A stretch of 57,027 bases of DNA from contig JANYBD010000268.1 in NCBI GenBank assembly GCA_025360995.1, positions 1 through 57,027 of the forward strand. The letters are read 5' to 3'. The notes below the pieces were generated by a model. That model had not been told where the DNA came from. It searched no databases and saw only the letters and a program-made list of their open reading frames with translations. Position numbers and translations under genes: made by a program. Below, one piece after another: positions 7,484 through 14,677 of the stretch. Positions within the stretch are counted from its first letter, which is position 1, and every line of letters starts with the position of its first letter. This DNA is from Gemmatimonadota bacterium (lineage in GTDB: Bacteria > Gemmatimonadota > Gemmatimonadetes > Gemmatimonadales > Gemmatimonadaceae).

Positions 7484-8487
7484 GCCGCGGTCGGCTGGTC
7501 GCCGCTTTTTAAATCACGGAAGTGCAAATGCATGCGAGAGAGGTACATCGCGCCCATAACGGTGATGGGAATGTAGGACAGGACGTGAAAGCCAAGTCCG
7601 AAACTTGCCGCGTCCGTTGCACTTACCCCGTAAAGACCGAGGCCAAGCTTGGCGCCAGCCTCAAACACACCGAAAAAGCCGGGCGTCGACGGAACCGCCA
7701 CCGCCACGGCGATAACCCCCTGCAGTAGCAAGGCGGAGGAAAGCGGGACATTTAAGCCAAGGGCCTTGAATCCCAACCAAAACGCAAATGCATTGCAGAG
7801 CCAATGCAGGACGGTCCAGAAAAACACTTCGGCAAGCAGCCGCGGGTCGCGCAATACGTGCAATCCCGAAACAAATCCTTCGAGTAGGGCGCGGCCACTG
7901 GCGGCGAATCGCGGCAAGGTGCGTGAAATAATCGCGTCGTATAGCGCGAAGATCCGGCTGGGCGCGTAGACCATTAGTGCCATCGCGATAAGCACCGCGG
8001 CCAGAAAAAGTGCCGTGCCGGTCATGGCCGCGACTAGCCACTTTGGTTTTTCTGCTTGAAAGGCCGGGTCAAAGAACGCCGCCAACATGAGCAGCAGCAC
8101 GACTGTGCCATCGAACAACCGATCAACGGCCACCGAAGCGAAGGCAGCCGTGAATTTAACTTTCGGTTCGGCCCGGTTCAGTGCAAATGCGCGCGCCGGT
8201 TCACCGGCGCGGCCGCCAACCACATTGCTGACCATCATACCGATCGCCGTGGTTTGCCAGAGCGGCCTAAACGGCAGTCGCCCTGCGACCGGCGCGAGGA
8301 GCGCCTGCCAACGTCGCGCCCGCAGTGGGAAAATCGCCGTTGCCATAATCGTACATGCGATCCAAAGCGGGATACTGGAATGTGACAGCACGTTCCAGAT
8401 TTGTTGGAGATCTGTTCCGCGCAGTGTGTACCAAAGGGCAAATGCACTGAGCGCGATGCCAAGCGCGCCACGCCAACCGAATTTCAT
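7480..8487 (-). CDS. Lysylphosphatidylglycerol synthase TM / flippase-like membrane protein (UPF0104)
   Basis: A 335-aa integral membrane protein with about eight hydrophobic segments. It has the family opening FALWYTLRGTDLQQIWNVL, then RARRWQALLAP, a central NVVGGRAGEPARAFAL (the typical G-RAGE-R motif of the UPF0104/AglD family) and PSTPGFFGVFEAG near the C-terminus. Members include the flippase-like N-terminal half of MprF and proteins implicated in lipid or glycolipid transfer. The substrate here is unknown. It overlaps ispE by four bases and follows the Hpt gene by six. Confidence 0.9.
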   Translation of the reverse strand: MKFGWRGALGIALSAFALWYTLRGTDLQQIWNVLSHSSIPLWIACTIMATAIFPLRARRWQALLAPVAGRLPFRPLWQTTAIGMMVSNVVGGRAGEPARAFALNRAEPKVKFTAAFASVAVDRLFDGTVVLLLMLAAFFDPAFQAEKPKWLVAAMTGTALFLAAVLIAMALMVYAPSRIFALYDAIISRTLPRFAASGRALLEGFVSGLHVLRDPRLLAEVFFWTVLHWLCNAFAFWLGFKALGLNVPLSSALLLQGVIAVAVAVPSTPGFFGVFEAGAKLGLGLYGVSATDAASFGLGFHVLSYIPITVMGAMYLSRMHLHFRDLKSGDQPTAA

Positions 8488-8493
8488 CGAGCG

Positions 8494-10029
8494 CTACTCC
8501 GCCGCGGCGAGTTCGAGCAGGTCGTAGAGTTCGGCGAGCGATTCCGCATCGGGCGACAGGCCTGCACGCTTGAGCGTGTCGCCGAGTTCGACCGCGCGAT
8601 GAAGAGCGGCACGGCCGCGGTACAACAATTCCTGAATGGGTACGATGCCATCGTCGTCCACATCCACTGGCTCGCTCAGCGGCTCGCTGTCGAGACCGGA
8701 GAGTCCGTGAATACCGGCACCCAAAAGGTGATGCAGATCGGTTCCGCTTGGTGCGTTCGGCGCCAATTCGGGCGGAGCACTCGCCACCGGTAACGCGTCC
8801 GGCGCGAATGTCTCAATCGCCGGAAGTTCGGGTTCAGCGGATCTCGGATTCAACAGTGCCTCGAATCGTCCCGCGACCGGTTCGGTGTCGCCGGCAGTGA
8901 GAATCCGTGAAGCTGAGTCGAGCGCCGATAGCGCTCGCGACTCCAACAGCGACGCGCCTTCGATCAACGCTTGAAAGGTCATGGCGACGCTGGTCTCGCC
9001 AAAACTCTCGGCCGCTCGGCCGAGCGCACGCACGGCGGCGCGAAGTTCGTGCCCAACACGTTGCCGCGTTGGACCATCAGCTGCGCTATGGCCGTCCCCG
9101 ACCAATCGTCGCAGATGTTCGGCTTGGCTAACCGTCTCGCGTCGGAATCGCTGACCGGCGGTCGTCGGCGGATTCTCGGCGGTATGCAGCACATTCGTCC
9201 CATCACCTTCCGGAAAGAGTGCGCTGATCGGGATGATTGTGTCACTCTCACCGATGCCTTCGGCCATCGCGGCGGCCGCCGCGGTGAATTCTTGCACGGC
9301 AGTGGAATCCGGATCTGGTCGCCCGCCATCGTGCACGGCCTCCGCACCCTCACGCAACACGGCGGCAGCGGTCCTGAACAGATTGCATTGCGCGTCCGTG
9401 GGCATCGCGCCGCTGATCTCCAACGATTTCGCCGTTTCGTCGACGGTTGCGACGACTTCGGCCAACGGCGGCAAGTCGAGCAGTGCCGCCACGCCGCGAA
9501 GGGCGCGCACCCGGCCGAGCGTTTTCTCGAACGAGGCCATCGGGCCCGGCGCATCAGCGTAACGCTGGAGGCCGGCGGCGACATCTGTCGCTTCGGCGGC
9601 GAGAAATCCGGAACTGGCACCCATTGTCGTGAGCGGAGTCGCGGCCGCGCGGCGGTGGAATGCGGGAGCAAGCGTGTTCAGTTCGCCCGCCCGTTCTGCG
9701 GCACGATTATCTTCGGCGGTTCCCCATGTGCGGGCGCCGCGAATGAGAATCTTCAGGTCGTCAACTGCTGCGATAACCGCGCCGCGCAGCAACTCGCTCC
9801 AATGCAGGCTGCCTTCGCGGAGGCCTTTAACGACGCGTTCCAGCCCGGTCGCCACGTCGGCGATGCCCTGGATCTTGGCCATCGTCGCACTGCCGCGAAT
9901 GGCGCGCGAATGGCGACCGAAGGCGTCGAGGTCTGGCGTCCCATTGCCGGCGCGCGACAGCAGACCGTCGAGCTGTTCGACGTGCTCGCTCGATTCGAGT
10001 ACAAAAAAGTCCATCAGCCCGGAGCTCAT
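8494..10029 (-). CDS. Multi-Hpt (histidine phosphotransfer) domain protein
   Basis: A 511-aa protein whose first ~110 residues form an Hpt domain. The opening FFVLESSEHVEQLD resembles the first helix of CheA P1 domains, and H40 in AFGRHSRAIRGSATM is the likely phosphorylated His. Further helical blocks near residues 180-260 (without an obvious His) and 305-395 (HELRAAVRALGRAAESFG) look like Hpt relatives. The C-terminal ~120 residues are Pro/Asp-rich and end in a helical IQELLYRGRAALHRAV block. No dimerisation, ATPase or CheW-like domain is present, so it cannot be a CheA by itself. FimL/ChpA-like signalling, perhaps with the pilus ATPase-REC protein in this window, is inference. Confidence 0.8.
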   Translation of the reverse strand: MSSGLMDFFVLESSEHVEQLDGLLSRAGNGTPDLDAFGRHSRAIRGSATMAKIQGIADVATGLERVVKGLREGSLHWSELLRGAVIAAVDDLKILIRGARTWGTAEDNRAAERAGELNTLAPAFHRRAAATPLTTMGASSGFLAAEATDVAAGLQRYADAPGPMASFEKTLGRVRALRGVAALLDLPPLAEVVATVDETAKSLEISGAMPTDAQCNLFRTAAAVLREGAEAVHDGGRPDPDSTAVQEFTAAAAAMAEGIGESDTIIPISALFPEGDGTNVLHTAENPPTTAGQRFRRETVSQAEHLRRLVGDGHSAADGPTRQRVGHELRAAVRALGRAAESFGETSVAMTFQALIEGASLLESRALSALDSASRILTAGDTEPVAGRFEALLNPRSAEPELPAIETFAPDALPVASAPPELAPNAPSGTDLHHLLGAGIHGLSGLDSEPLSEPVDVDDDGIVPIQELLYRGRAALHRAVELGDTLKRAGLSPDAESLAELYDLLELAAAE

Positions 10030-10040
10030 ATGACTAAAGC

Positions 10041-10760
10041 TTAGGACGCGACTCGCGCCGCGTCCATTGCCCGGCGCATTTCCCTCACCGCACCCGCAAT
10101 GCCTACGAATACAGACTGGCTCACGATCGTATGGCCAATATTGAGCTCTTCCAGCTCAGGAATGGTCATCAATGCCCCAACATTGCGTACCGTGATCCCA
10201 TGTCCGGCGTGCACAGCCAACCCGATGCTGGCTCCTTGGCGGGCGCCGTCGCGCAGGGCCGCGAGGTACCGAGGGTCATGCGGATGGTTGGCATACGGGC
10301 CGGTGTGTAGTTCGATGGCGTCCGCTCCGAGCCACGCCGATCGCTCGACAATCATCGGAACGGCGTCGATAAACAAGCTGGTGCGGATGCCGACGGATTT
10401 CAGGCGGCCGATCGCAGCTTCGATGGCGCCGGGGTCGCGGGTGACGTCAAGGCCGCCTTCGGTGGTGATCTCTTCACGGCGCTCGGGGACCAGCGTGACC
10501 TGAAACGGCTTGAGCCGTTCGGCAATGCCGATCATTTCTTCGGTGCAGGCCATTTCGAGATTGAACGGCGTACGCAACTGATCTCGGAGGCCGATGATAT
10601 CGGCGTCCTGGATGTGTCGGCGATCCTCACGCAAATGCGCGGTGATTCCGTCGGCGCCCGCGTCCTCGCACAAACGCGCGGCGGCGACCGGATCTGGCTC
10701 AGTGGCACGTCGAGCCTGCCGAATGGTGGCGACGTGATCAATGTTGATGTACAAGCGCAT
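10041..10760 (-). CDS. pdxJ: Pyridoxine 5'-phosphate synthase
   Basis: A TIM-barrel enzyme condensing 3-amino-2-oxopropyl phosphate with deoxyxylulose 5-phosphate to give pyridoxine 5'-phosphate (DXP-dependent vitamin B6 route). It is 239 aa, the standard length. Visible signatures: YINIDHVATIRQAR at the N-terminus, AGADGITAHLREDRRHI, ELHTGPYA, and AVHAGHGITVRN with the phosphate-binding GIAGAVREM near the end. It is first in the minus-strand run pdxJ-Hpt-UPF0104-ispE. The 73-base gap to the divergent lipoprotein gene must hold promoters for both. Confidence 0.97.
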   Translation of the reverse strand: MRLYINIDHVATIRQARRATEPDPVAAARLCEDAGADGITAHLREDRRHIQDADIIGLRDQLRTPFNLEMACTEEMIGIAERLKPFQVTLVPERREEITTEGGLDVTRDPGAIEAAIGRLKSVGIRTSLFIDAVPMIVERSAWLGADAIELHTGPYANHPHDPRYLAALRDGARQGASIGLAVHAGHGITVRNVGALMTIPELEELNIGHTIVSQSVFVGIAGAVREMRRAMDAARVAS

Positions 10761-10833
10761 TTGACTAATCTAAGCTTGCTGGCATTCACGTGCGACACTA
10801 ACTTTTTAATACACTCATGACAGGGAGTCGCGC

Positions 10834-11274
10834 GTGAGACGTCTATCCGTTTTGCTCATTCTCGCCACCGCGGCTTGCCATTCGACGCCGACTGGTGCGC
10901 TGGCCGGTGGCTCGACGCCCCGTGCAGCTGTTGAACAGTTTCTGGCCGCCGCGAATGCTCAGGATTTGCAGGCCCTCGGCGCTGTGTGGGGTGACGAAAA
11001 AGGACTCGCGCGTGACAAGTTTCCGCGGCAGGAAGTCGAGCGTCAGGAATTGATCATGATCAGTCTGCTGCGGCACGATACGCAGACAATCGGTGATGCG
11101 CAGCGCATCGATCAGGGACGATTCCTCGTTTCGGTCGCGCTGTCGAAGGGAAAGGCGATGGCCAATACAAAATTTACTCTCGCGCAAGGTGCTGCTTCGC
11201 GCTGGTTTGTTCAGGAAATTGACCTAAAGCCATTGCAGAACGCCGGCTTTGGCGGCAAAGCCCCCGCCAAGTAG
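10834..11274 (+). CDS. Small predicted lipoprotein, unknown function
   Basis: A 146-aa product from GTG 10834 behind GGGAGTC. A short signal peptide ends in a lipobox-like LATAAC (Cys 15), so it is probably lipidated and exported. The mature part (TPRAAVEQFLAAANAQDLQAL...) resembles the small cone-shaped SnoaL/NTF2-like domains that start with an 'A-V-x-x-F-L-x-A' helix, but I cannot assign it. No partner is obvious: pdxJ diverges on the left and mce converges on the right. Confidence 0.75.
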   Translation: MRRLSVLLILATAACHSTPTGALAGGSTPRAAVEQFLAAANAQDLQALGAVWGDEKGLARDKFPRQEVERQELIMISLLRHDTQTIGDAQRIDQGRFLVSVALSKGKAMANTKFTLAQGAASRWFVQEIDLKPLQNAGFGGKAPAK

Positions 11275-11314
11275 CACGGAACGGCAACGCGGGAACGCAT
11301 CCTTGCCAAGCCGA

Positions 11315-11725
11315 TTAGTATTCAGAGAGTTCCACCAGTACACCGCCGGTCGATTTCGGATGCAAAAAGGCGATGCGTTTGCCTTCGGCGCCGATCCGGG
11401 GTTCCTGGTCGATTAAAGTGATTCCGGCCGCGCGGCAGCGATCGAGCGTGCGATCGAGATCATCGACAGTAAAGCAAATGTGATGGATGCCCGGCCCGCG
11501 CTTGTCGAGGAACTTCCCGATTGGGGAATCGGCTTTCTCAGGCTCGAGCAGTTCAACAAGCGATTCACCGGCGGTCAGTCCCCGGATGCGGGCCCCATCG
11601 GAATCATCAAGCGGCGCCTCGGGAAGTCCGAGCACGTCGCGATAGAACGGCAACAGTTCTGCGATCGCGTGCACGGCAATTCCGACGTGGGCTATGCGGG
11701 TGCCCCGGCTGTTTGATTGGGTCAT
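11315..11725 (-). CDS. mce: Methylmalonyl-CoA epimerase
   Basis: A vicinal-oxygen-chelate enzyme interconverting (R)- and (S)-methylmalonyl-CoA in propionate metabolism. Paired beta-alpha-beta modules are visible. Metal-ligand positions are recognisable in RIAHVGIAV (His), GIHHICFTVDDL (His) and the terminal GGVLVELSEY (Glu). I start at ATG 11725 (MTQSNSRGTRIAHVG, 136 aa); an ATG at 11743 in frame would add six residues. The methylmalonyl-CoA mutase genes are not in the window. Confidence 0.92.
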   Translation of the reverse strand: MTQSNSRGTRIAHVGIAVHAIAELLPFYRDVLGLPEAPLDDSDGARIRGLTAGESLVELLEPEKADSPIGKFLDKRGPGIHHICFTVDDLDRTLDRCRAAGITLIDQEPRIGAEGKRIAFLHPKSTGGVLVELSEY

Positions 11726-11770
11726 ATTTCGAATGTAATTCATCGTTCAATCGTGTGAGAGGGTATAGCA

Positions 11771-12097
11771 ATGACGAAGCCAATCGCAGTAACCGACGCC
11801 GACTTCGGGGCCCAGGTGGAGCAGCAGGCCGGGGTGACCGTAGTGGATTTCTGGGCGACCTGGTGCGGGCCGTGCCGCATGATCGCGCCGTTACTTGAAC
11901 AGCTAGCGGTCGAATTCGACGGCCGGGTGAAAGTGACGAAGTTGGACGTTGACAGCAATCAAGCGACGTCCATGCGCTTTAATGTGCGCTCGATTCCGAC
12001 GCTGCTGTTCTTCAAAGACGGCAAGCTCATTGACCAAGTCGTTGGCGCCGTGCCGAAGGCCGCGCTGGTCGCGAAGTTCGAGCAACACGCGGCGTAG
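11771..12097 (+). CDS. trxA: Thioredoxin
   Basis: A 108-aa single-domain thioredoxin with the redox motif WCGPC (C32, C35) in DFWATWCGPCRMIAP and the cis-Pro segment SIPTLLFFKDG. It is a general cytoplasmic disulfide reductant. AGAGGG lies 8-10 bases before the ATG. A GC-rich hairpin (CCAGCCG...CGGCTGG, 12108-12132) follows the stop without an immediate T-run. Confidence 0.97.
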   Translation: MTKPIAVTDADFGAQVEQQAGVTVVDFWATWCGPCRMIAPLLEQLAVEFDGRVKVTKLDVDSNQATSMRFNVRSIPTLLFFKDGKLIDQVVGAVPKAALVAKFEQHAA

Positions 12098-12153
12098 CGT
12101 AAAACATCCAGCCGTGCGTTGCGGGCGGCTGGTCCGCGGCGGCAACTTTTAAT

Positions 12154-13143
12154 ATGTCTCTCTCTGCCGCGTCTATGCGGTTCCCGCACGAGCGCGTCCT
12201 GTTGCATCGGACACGGCTCGCCTACGTCCATCTTCGCAATTTGCTGACGGACGCCAAACGCGATCGCTCGGCGCGTGTGTGGGGCTACGTTGCGGTCTGG
12301 CTCCCCGAACAACTCTTGTTGCTCTACCTGCAAAAGGGCGAAGTCGTCAACGCGACTTCCAGTGCCGACGGCAAGCGATTTCGCACGCTTCCGATTTCCG
12401 AGGCCATCGCTCTGGTGCCGAGTGCAGCCGAATTCGGTGAGATTTGTTTTCACGAAGCGGACGACGAGCAATTGGCCACGATGTACTGGTCTCAAGTCCT
12501 CGAACCGCTGCCGTGGCCGTCCGAACTTAATTTGCACGATGGGGCAGGGCTGTTCGCGTTTCTGCATGGTACGATGCATGACGGCGTACTCGAAGTGCTG
12601 GCGGGTGGCGGCATGAATTACGTGATTCTGCGCAACGGCCGCGTGGTGCGCGGGTTCTTTGCCGACCTGGGCGCAGGGTCGCTCGATGCGCGGTGTGCGG
12701 CCCTTTTTCTCGGCGCGCGGCCAGGGGCCGAGCACGCGACGGTGGCACGGCTCTGGCCGATGCCCACGGCGTTGCCGGTGCAAGCAGCCCCGGCACTCAT
12801 TCACGCCTATCGCGAGCTCATTGCATCGGTCGTGAAACAGTTGAAAGCCGACGGCGTCGACGGTGCGCCCGCTCTCGCCGAGCATGCGCGTCAGAACATG
12901 ATCCGGAGTCATCCGGCACTTGAGCGATTCTCGCTCGCGATTCCCAACCAGCGTGATCCCGTGGCGGAGACAGCAGTGCTGACCGCGGCGATTGGCGCGT
13001 GGCTTGGCGAACTGCTGAGCGCGGCAGCACCAGTGGGCGGAACATCTCCGTCGCGAATGATCGCGGAACTCACACGCGATCGGCGGCACATGTTCCAGTC
13101 GGCCGGTCTGTTTAATGCGCTTCCCTGGAAACCGGAATCGTGA
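12154..13143 (+). CDS. Conserved-looking protein of unknown function
   Basis: A 329-aa predicted cytoplasmic protein with no signal peptide or membrane span. I do not recognise the family. The middle (about residues 130-165) contains GVLEVLAGGGMNYVILRNG, a beta-hairpin style 'effector' segment. The N-terminal ~120 residues and C-terminal ~120 residues look helical. The start is ATG 12154; an in-frame ATG at 12175 (MRFPHERV) is equally possible because neither has a clear RBS. Its stop overlaps the rsmI start (GTGA), so it heads the long coupled plus-strand series. A role tied to rsmI or the envelope genes behind it cannot be told from sequence. Confidence 0.8.
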   Translation: MSLSAASMRFPHERVLLHRTRLAYVHLRNLLTDAKRDRSARVWGYVAVWLPEQLLLLYLQKGEVVNATSSADGKRFRTLPISEAIALVPSAAEFGEICFHEADDEQLATMYWSQVLEPLPWPSELNLHDGAGLFAFLHGTMHDGVLEVLAGGGMNYVILRNGRVVRGFFADLGAGSLDARCAALFLGARPGAEHATVARLWPMPTALPVQAAPALIHAYRELIASVVKQLKADGVDGAPALAEHARQNMIRSHPALERFSLAIPNQRDPVAETAVLTAAIGAWLGELLSAAAPVGGTSPSRMIAELTRDRRHMFQSAGLFNALPWKPES

Positions 13144-13967
13144 CAGTCGCTGCCGGGACACTGTTTGTCGTTAGCACCCCGATCGGGAATCTCGGCGATT
13201 TGAGCGAACGGGCAATCGCCACGCTGCGCTCGGTGAATGCAGTGCTGGCCGAGGACACACGGCATTCGAGGCCACTGCTCGAGCGGCACGGTGTCGCCGC
13301 AAAACTCGTTGCGTATCACGAACACAACGAGGCGAAAACGACGCCGCTGCTCGTGGCACGGTTAGTGGGCGGGGAGTCGTTTGCGCTGATAAGCGATGCG
13401 GGGACGCCCCTGATTTCCGATCCCGGGTCTCGATTGGTCCGCGCGGCAATTGACGCGGGGGTGGTGGTCGCGCCTGTGCCAGGCGCGTCAGCGTTGTTGG
13501 CGGCACTGGTGGGATCCGGACTGGACGCTGAACGATTTACATTCTTTGGTTTTTTGGCGCGGAAGGGACGCGCGCGCACTGAAGCGGTCGCAGCGATCGG
13601 CGCCCTGGCGCACACCGCGGTGCTCTATGAAGCGCCGGCGCGCGTCGGAGAGACGCTTGCCGATCTGGCGACGGCCGGCGCCGGTGATCGCCAGGCCGTC
13701 GTCGCCCGCGAGTTGACCAAACAGTTCGAAGAATTCCGCCGGGGAACTGTTCGTGTGTTGGCCGAGTCTTATATGAATGAGGCGCCCCGCGGTGAGGTTG
13801 TACTGGTCATTGCTGGCGCGGAGCCGATGGTTTTGGACGAAGACGCATTGCGCATCCGAGCCCGGGCGCTGCGCGCCGATGGCTTGAGCGCGCGCGATGT
13901 GGTGCGCGTACTGACAGAAGAAGCGCAGGCTCCCCGCAATCTCGCCTACCGGTTGGCCCACGAATGA
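13140..13967 (+). CDS. rsmI: 16S rRNA (cytidine1402-2'-O)-methyltransferase
   Basis: A SAM-dependent tetrapyrrole-methylase-fold enzyme that 2'-O-methylates C1402 in the ribosomal P site. It is 275 aa from GTG 13140, which overlaps the previous stop. Signatures: LFVVSTPIGNLGDLSERA at the N-terminus, LAEDTRHSRPLLERHG, the ALISDAGTPLISDPGSRLV segment, and GASALLAALVGSGL. It overlaps the next gene by four bases (ATGA). Confidence 0.96.
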   Translation: MTVAAGTLFVVSTPIGNLGDLSERAIATLRSVNAVLAEDTRHSRPLLERHGVAAKLVAYHEHNEAKTTPLLVARLVGGESFALISDAGTPLISDPGSRLVRAAIDAGVVVAPVPGASALLAALVGSGLDAERFTFFGFLARKGRARTEAVAAIGALAHTAVLYEAPARVGETLADLATAGAGDRQAVVARELTKQFEEFRRGTVRVLAESYMNEAPRGEVVLVIAGAEPMVLDEDALRIRARALRADGLSARDVVRVLTEEAQAPRNLAYRLAHE

Positions 13968-14677
13968 TTCGTCGTCAGCACATCATATTGATTGGCGCGG
14001 CTCTCGTCTTCGGGCTTGGTGCGGCGCGTACCGACGTCGGCACGGCAGTGCAAACGTCGATGGTCGCGCCGCGACTGACCATTGGGCGCTTGCAGTACGA
14101 TGGTGGCGGTGATTGGTATGCGAATCCATCGAGTTTGCCGAATTTACTTAAGGCAATACGTGAACGGACGACCTTTCAAGTTGAATCCGCCGAGGCCCGC
14201 GTTACGCTGATGGATGAGCGGTTGTGGGACGTGCCATTTCTGCACGTCACGGGCCATGGGAATTTTCTGCTGTCGGATGCCGAGGTCCTTCGCCTGCGCG
14301 AGTATGTGACGCGCGGCGGATTTCTGCATGTGGACGACAACTATGGTCTGGACGAAAGTTTCCGGCGCGAAATCAAACGGGTGTTTCCCGATCGGGAACT
14401 TGTAGACGTTCCGTTGTCGCATCCGATTTACCATGTGGTGTACGATTTTCCGGGTGGGGTGCCGAAGATTCACGAACACGACGGCAAACCGGCGCGCGGC
14501 TTCGGGATCTTTATTGGGGGCCGGCTGGCAGTCTACTACACGTACCAAAGCGACCTCGGCAATGGCTGGGAGGACGTCGGTACCTACGCGAGTGATCCGC
14601 CGAACTTGCACGAAGCCGCGCTGCGCATGGGCGTCAATCTTTTTGTATACGCCGTTACCAGCCGCCCTGCGACGTGA
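13964..14677 (+). CDS. DUF4159 domain protein, exported
   Basis: A 237-aa protein with a signal peptide (about residues 1-22) followed by a full DUF4159 domain. Recognisable stretches are LTIGRLQYDGGGDWYANP, FLHVTGHGNF, RGGFLHVDDNYG and GNGWEDVGTYASDP. The domain has a class I glutamine-amidotransferase-like shape but no obvious nucleophile. DUF4159 proteins usually accompany MoxR/BatA/DUF58 envelope-stress loci. Here the partner is the DUF4175 gene, which starts inside this stop codon (GTGA). Function unknown; periplasmic location inferred from the leader. Confidence 0.88.
   Translation: MIRRQHIILIGAALVFGLGAARTDVGTAVQTSMVAPRLTIGRLQYDGGGDWYANPSSLPNLLKAIRERTTFQVESAEARVTLMDERLWDVPFLHVTGHGNFLLSDAEVLRLREYVTRGGFLHVDDNYGLDESFRREIKRVFPDRELVDVPLSHPIYHVVYDFPGGVPKIHEHDGKPARGFGIFIGGRLAVYYTYQSDLGNGWEDVGTYASDPPNLHEAALRMGVNLFVYAVTSRPAT

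Noticed and set aside
8971-10044. 357-codon plus-strand frame
   Set aside because: Antisense to the Hpt protein; no recognisable motif.
12108-12132. Hairpin after trxA as a terminator
   Set aside because: Seven-bp stem with a long loop and no T-run directly after it; too weak to call.
11959-13161. 400-codon minus-strand frame
   Set aside because: Antisense to trxA and the unknown protein; the plus-strand genes have coupling and start/stop logic.
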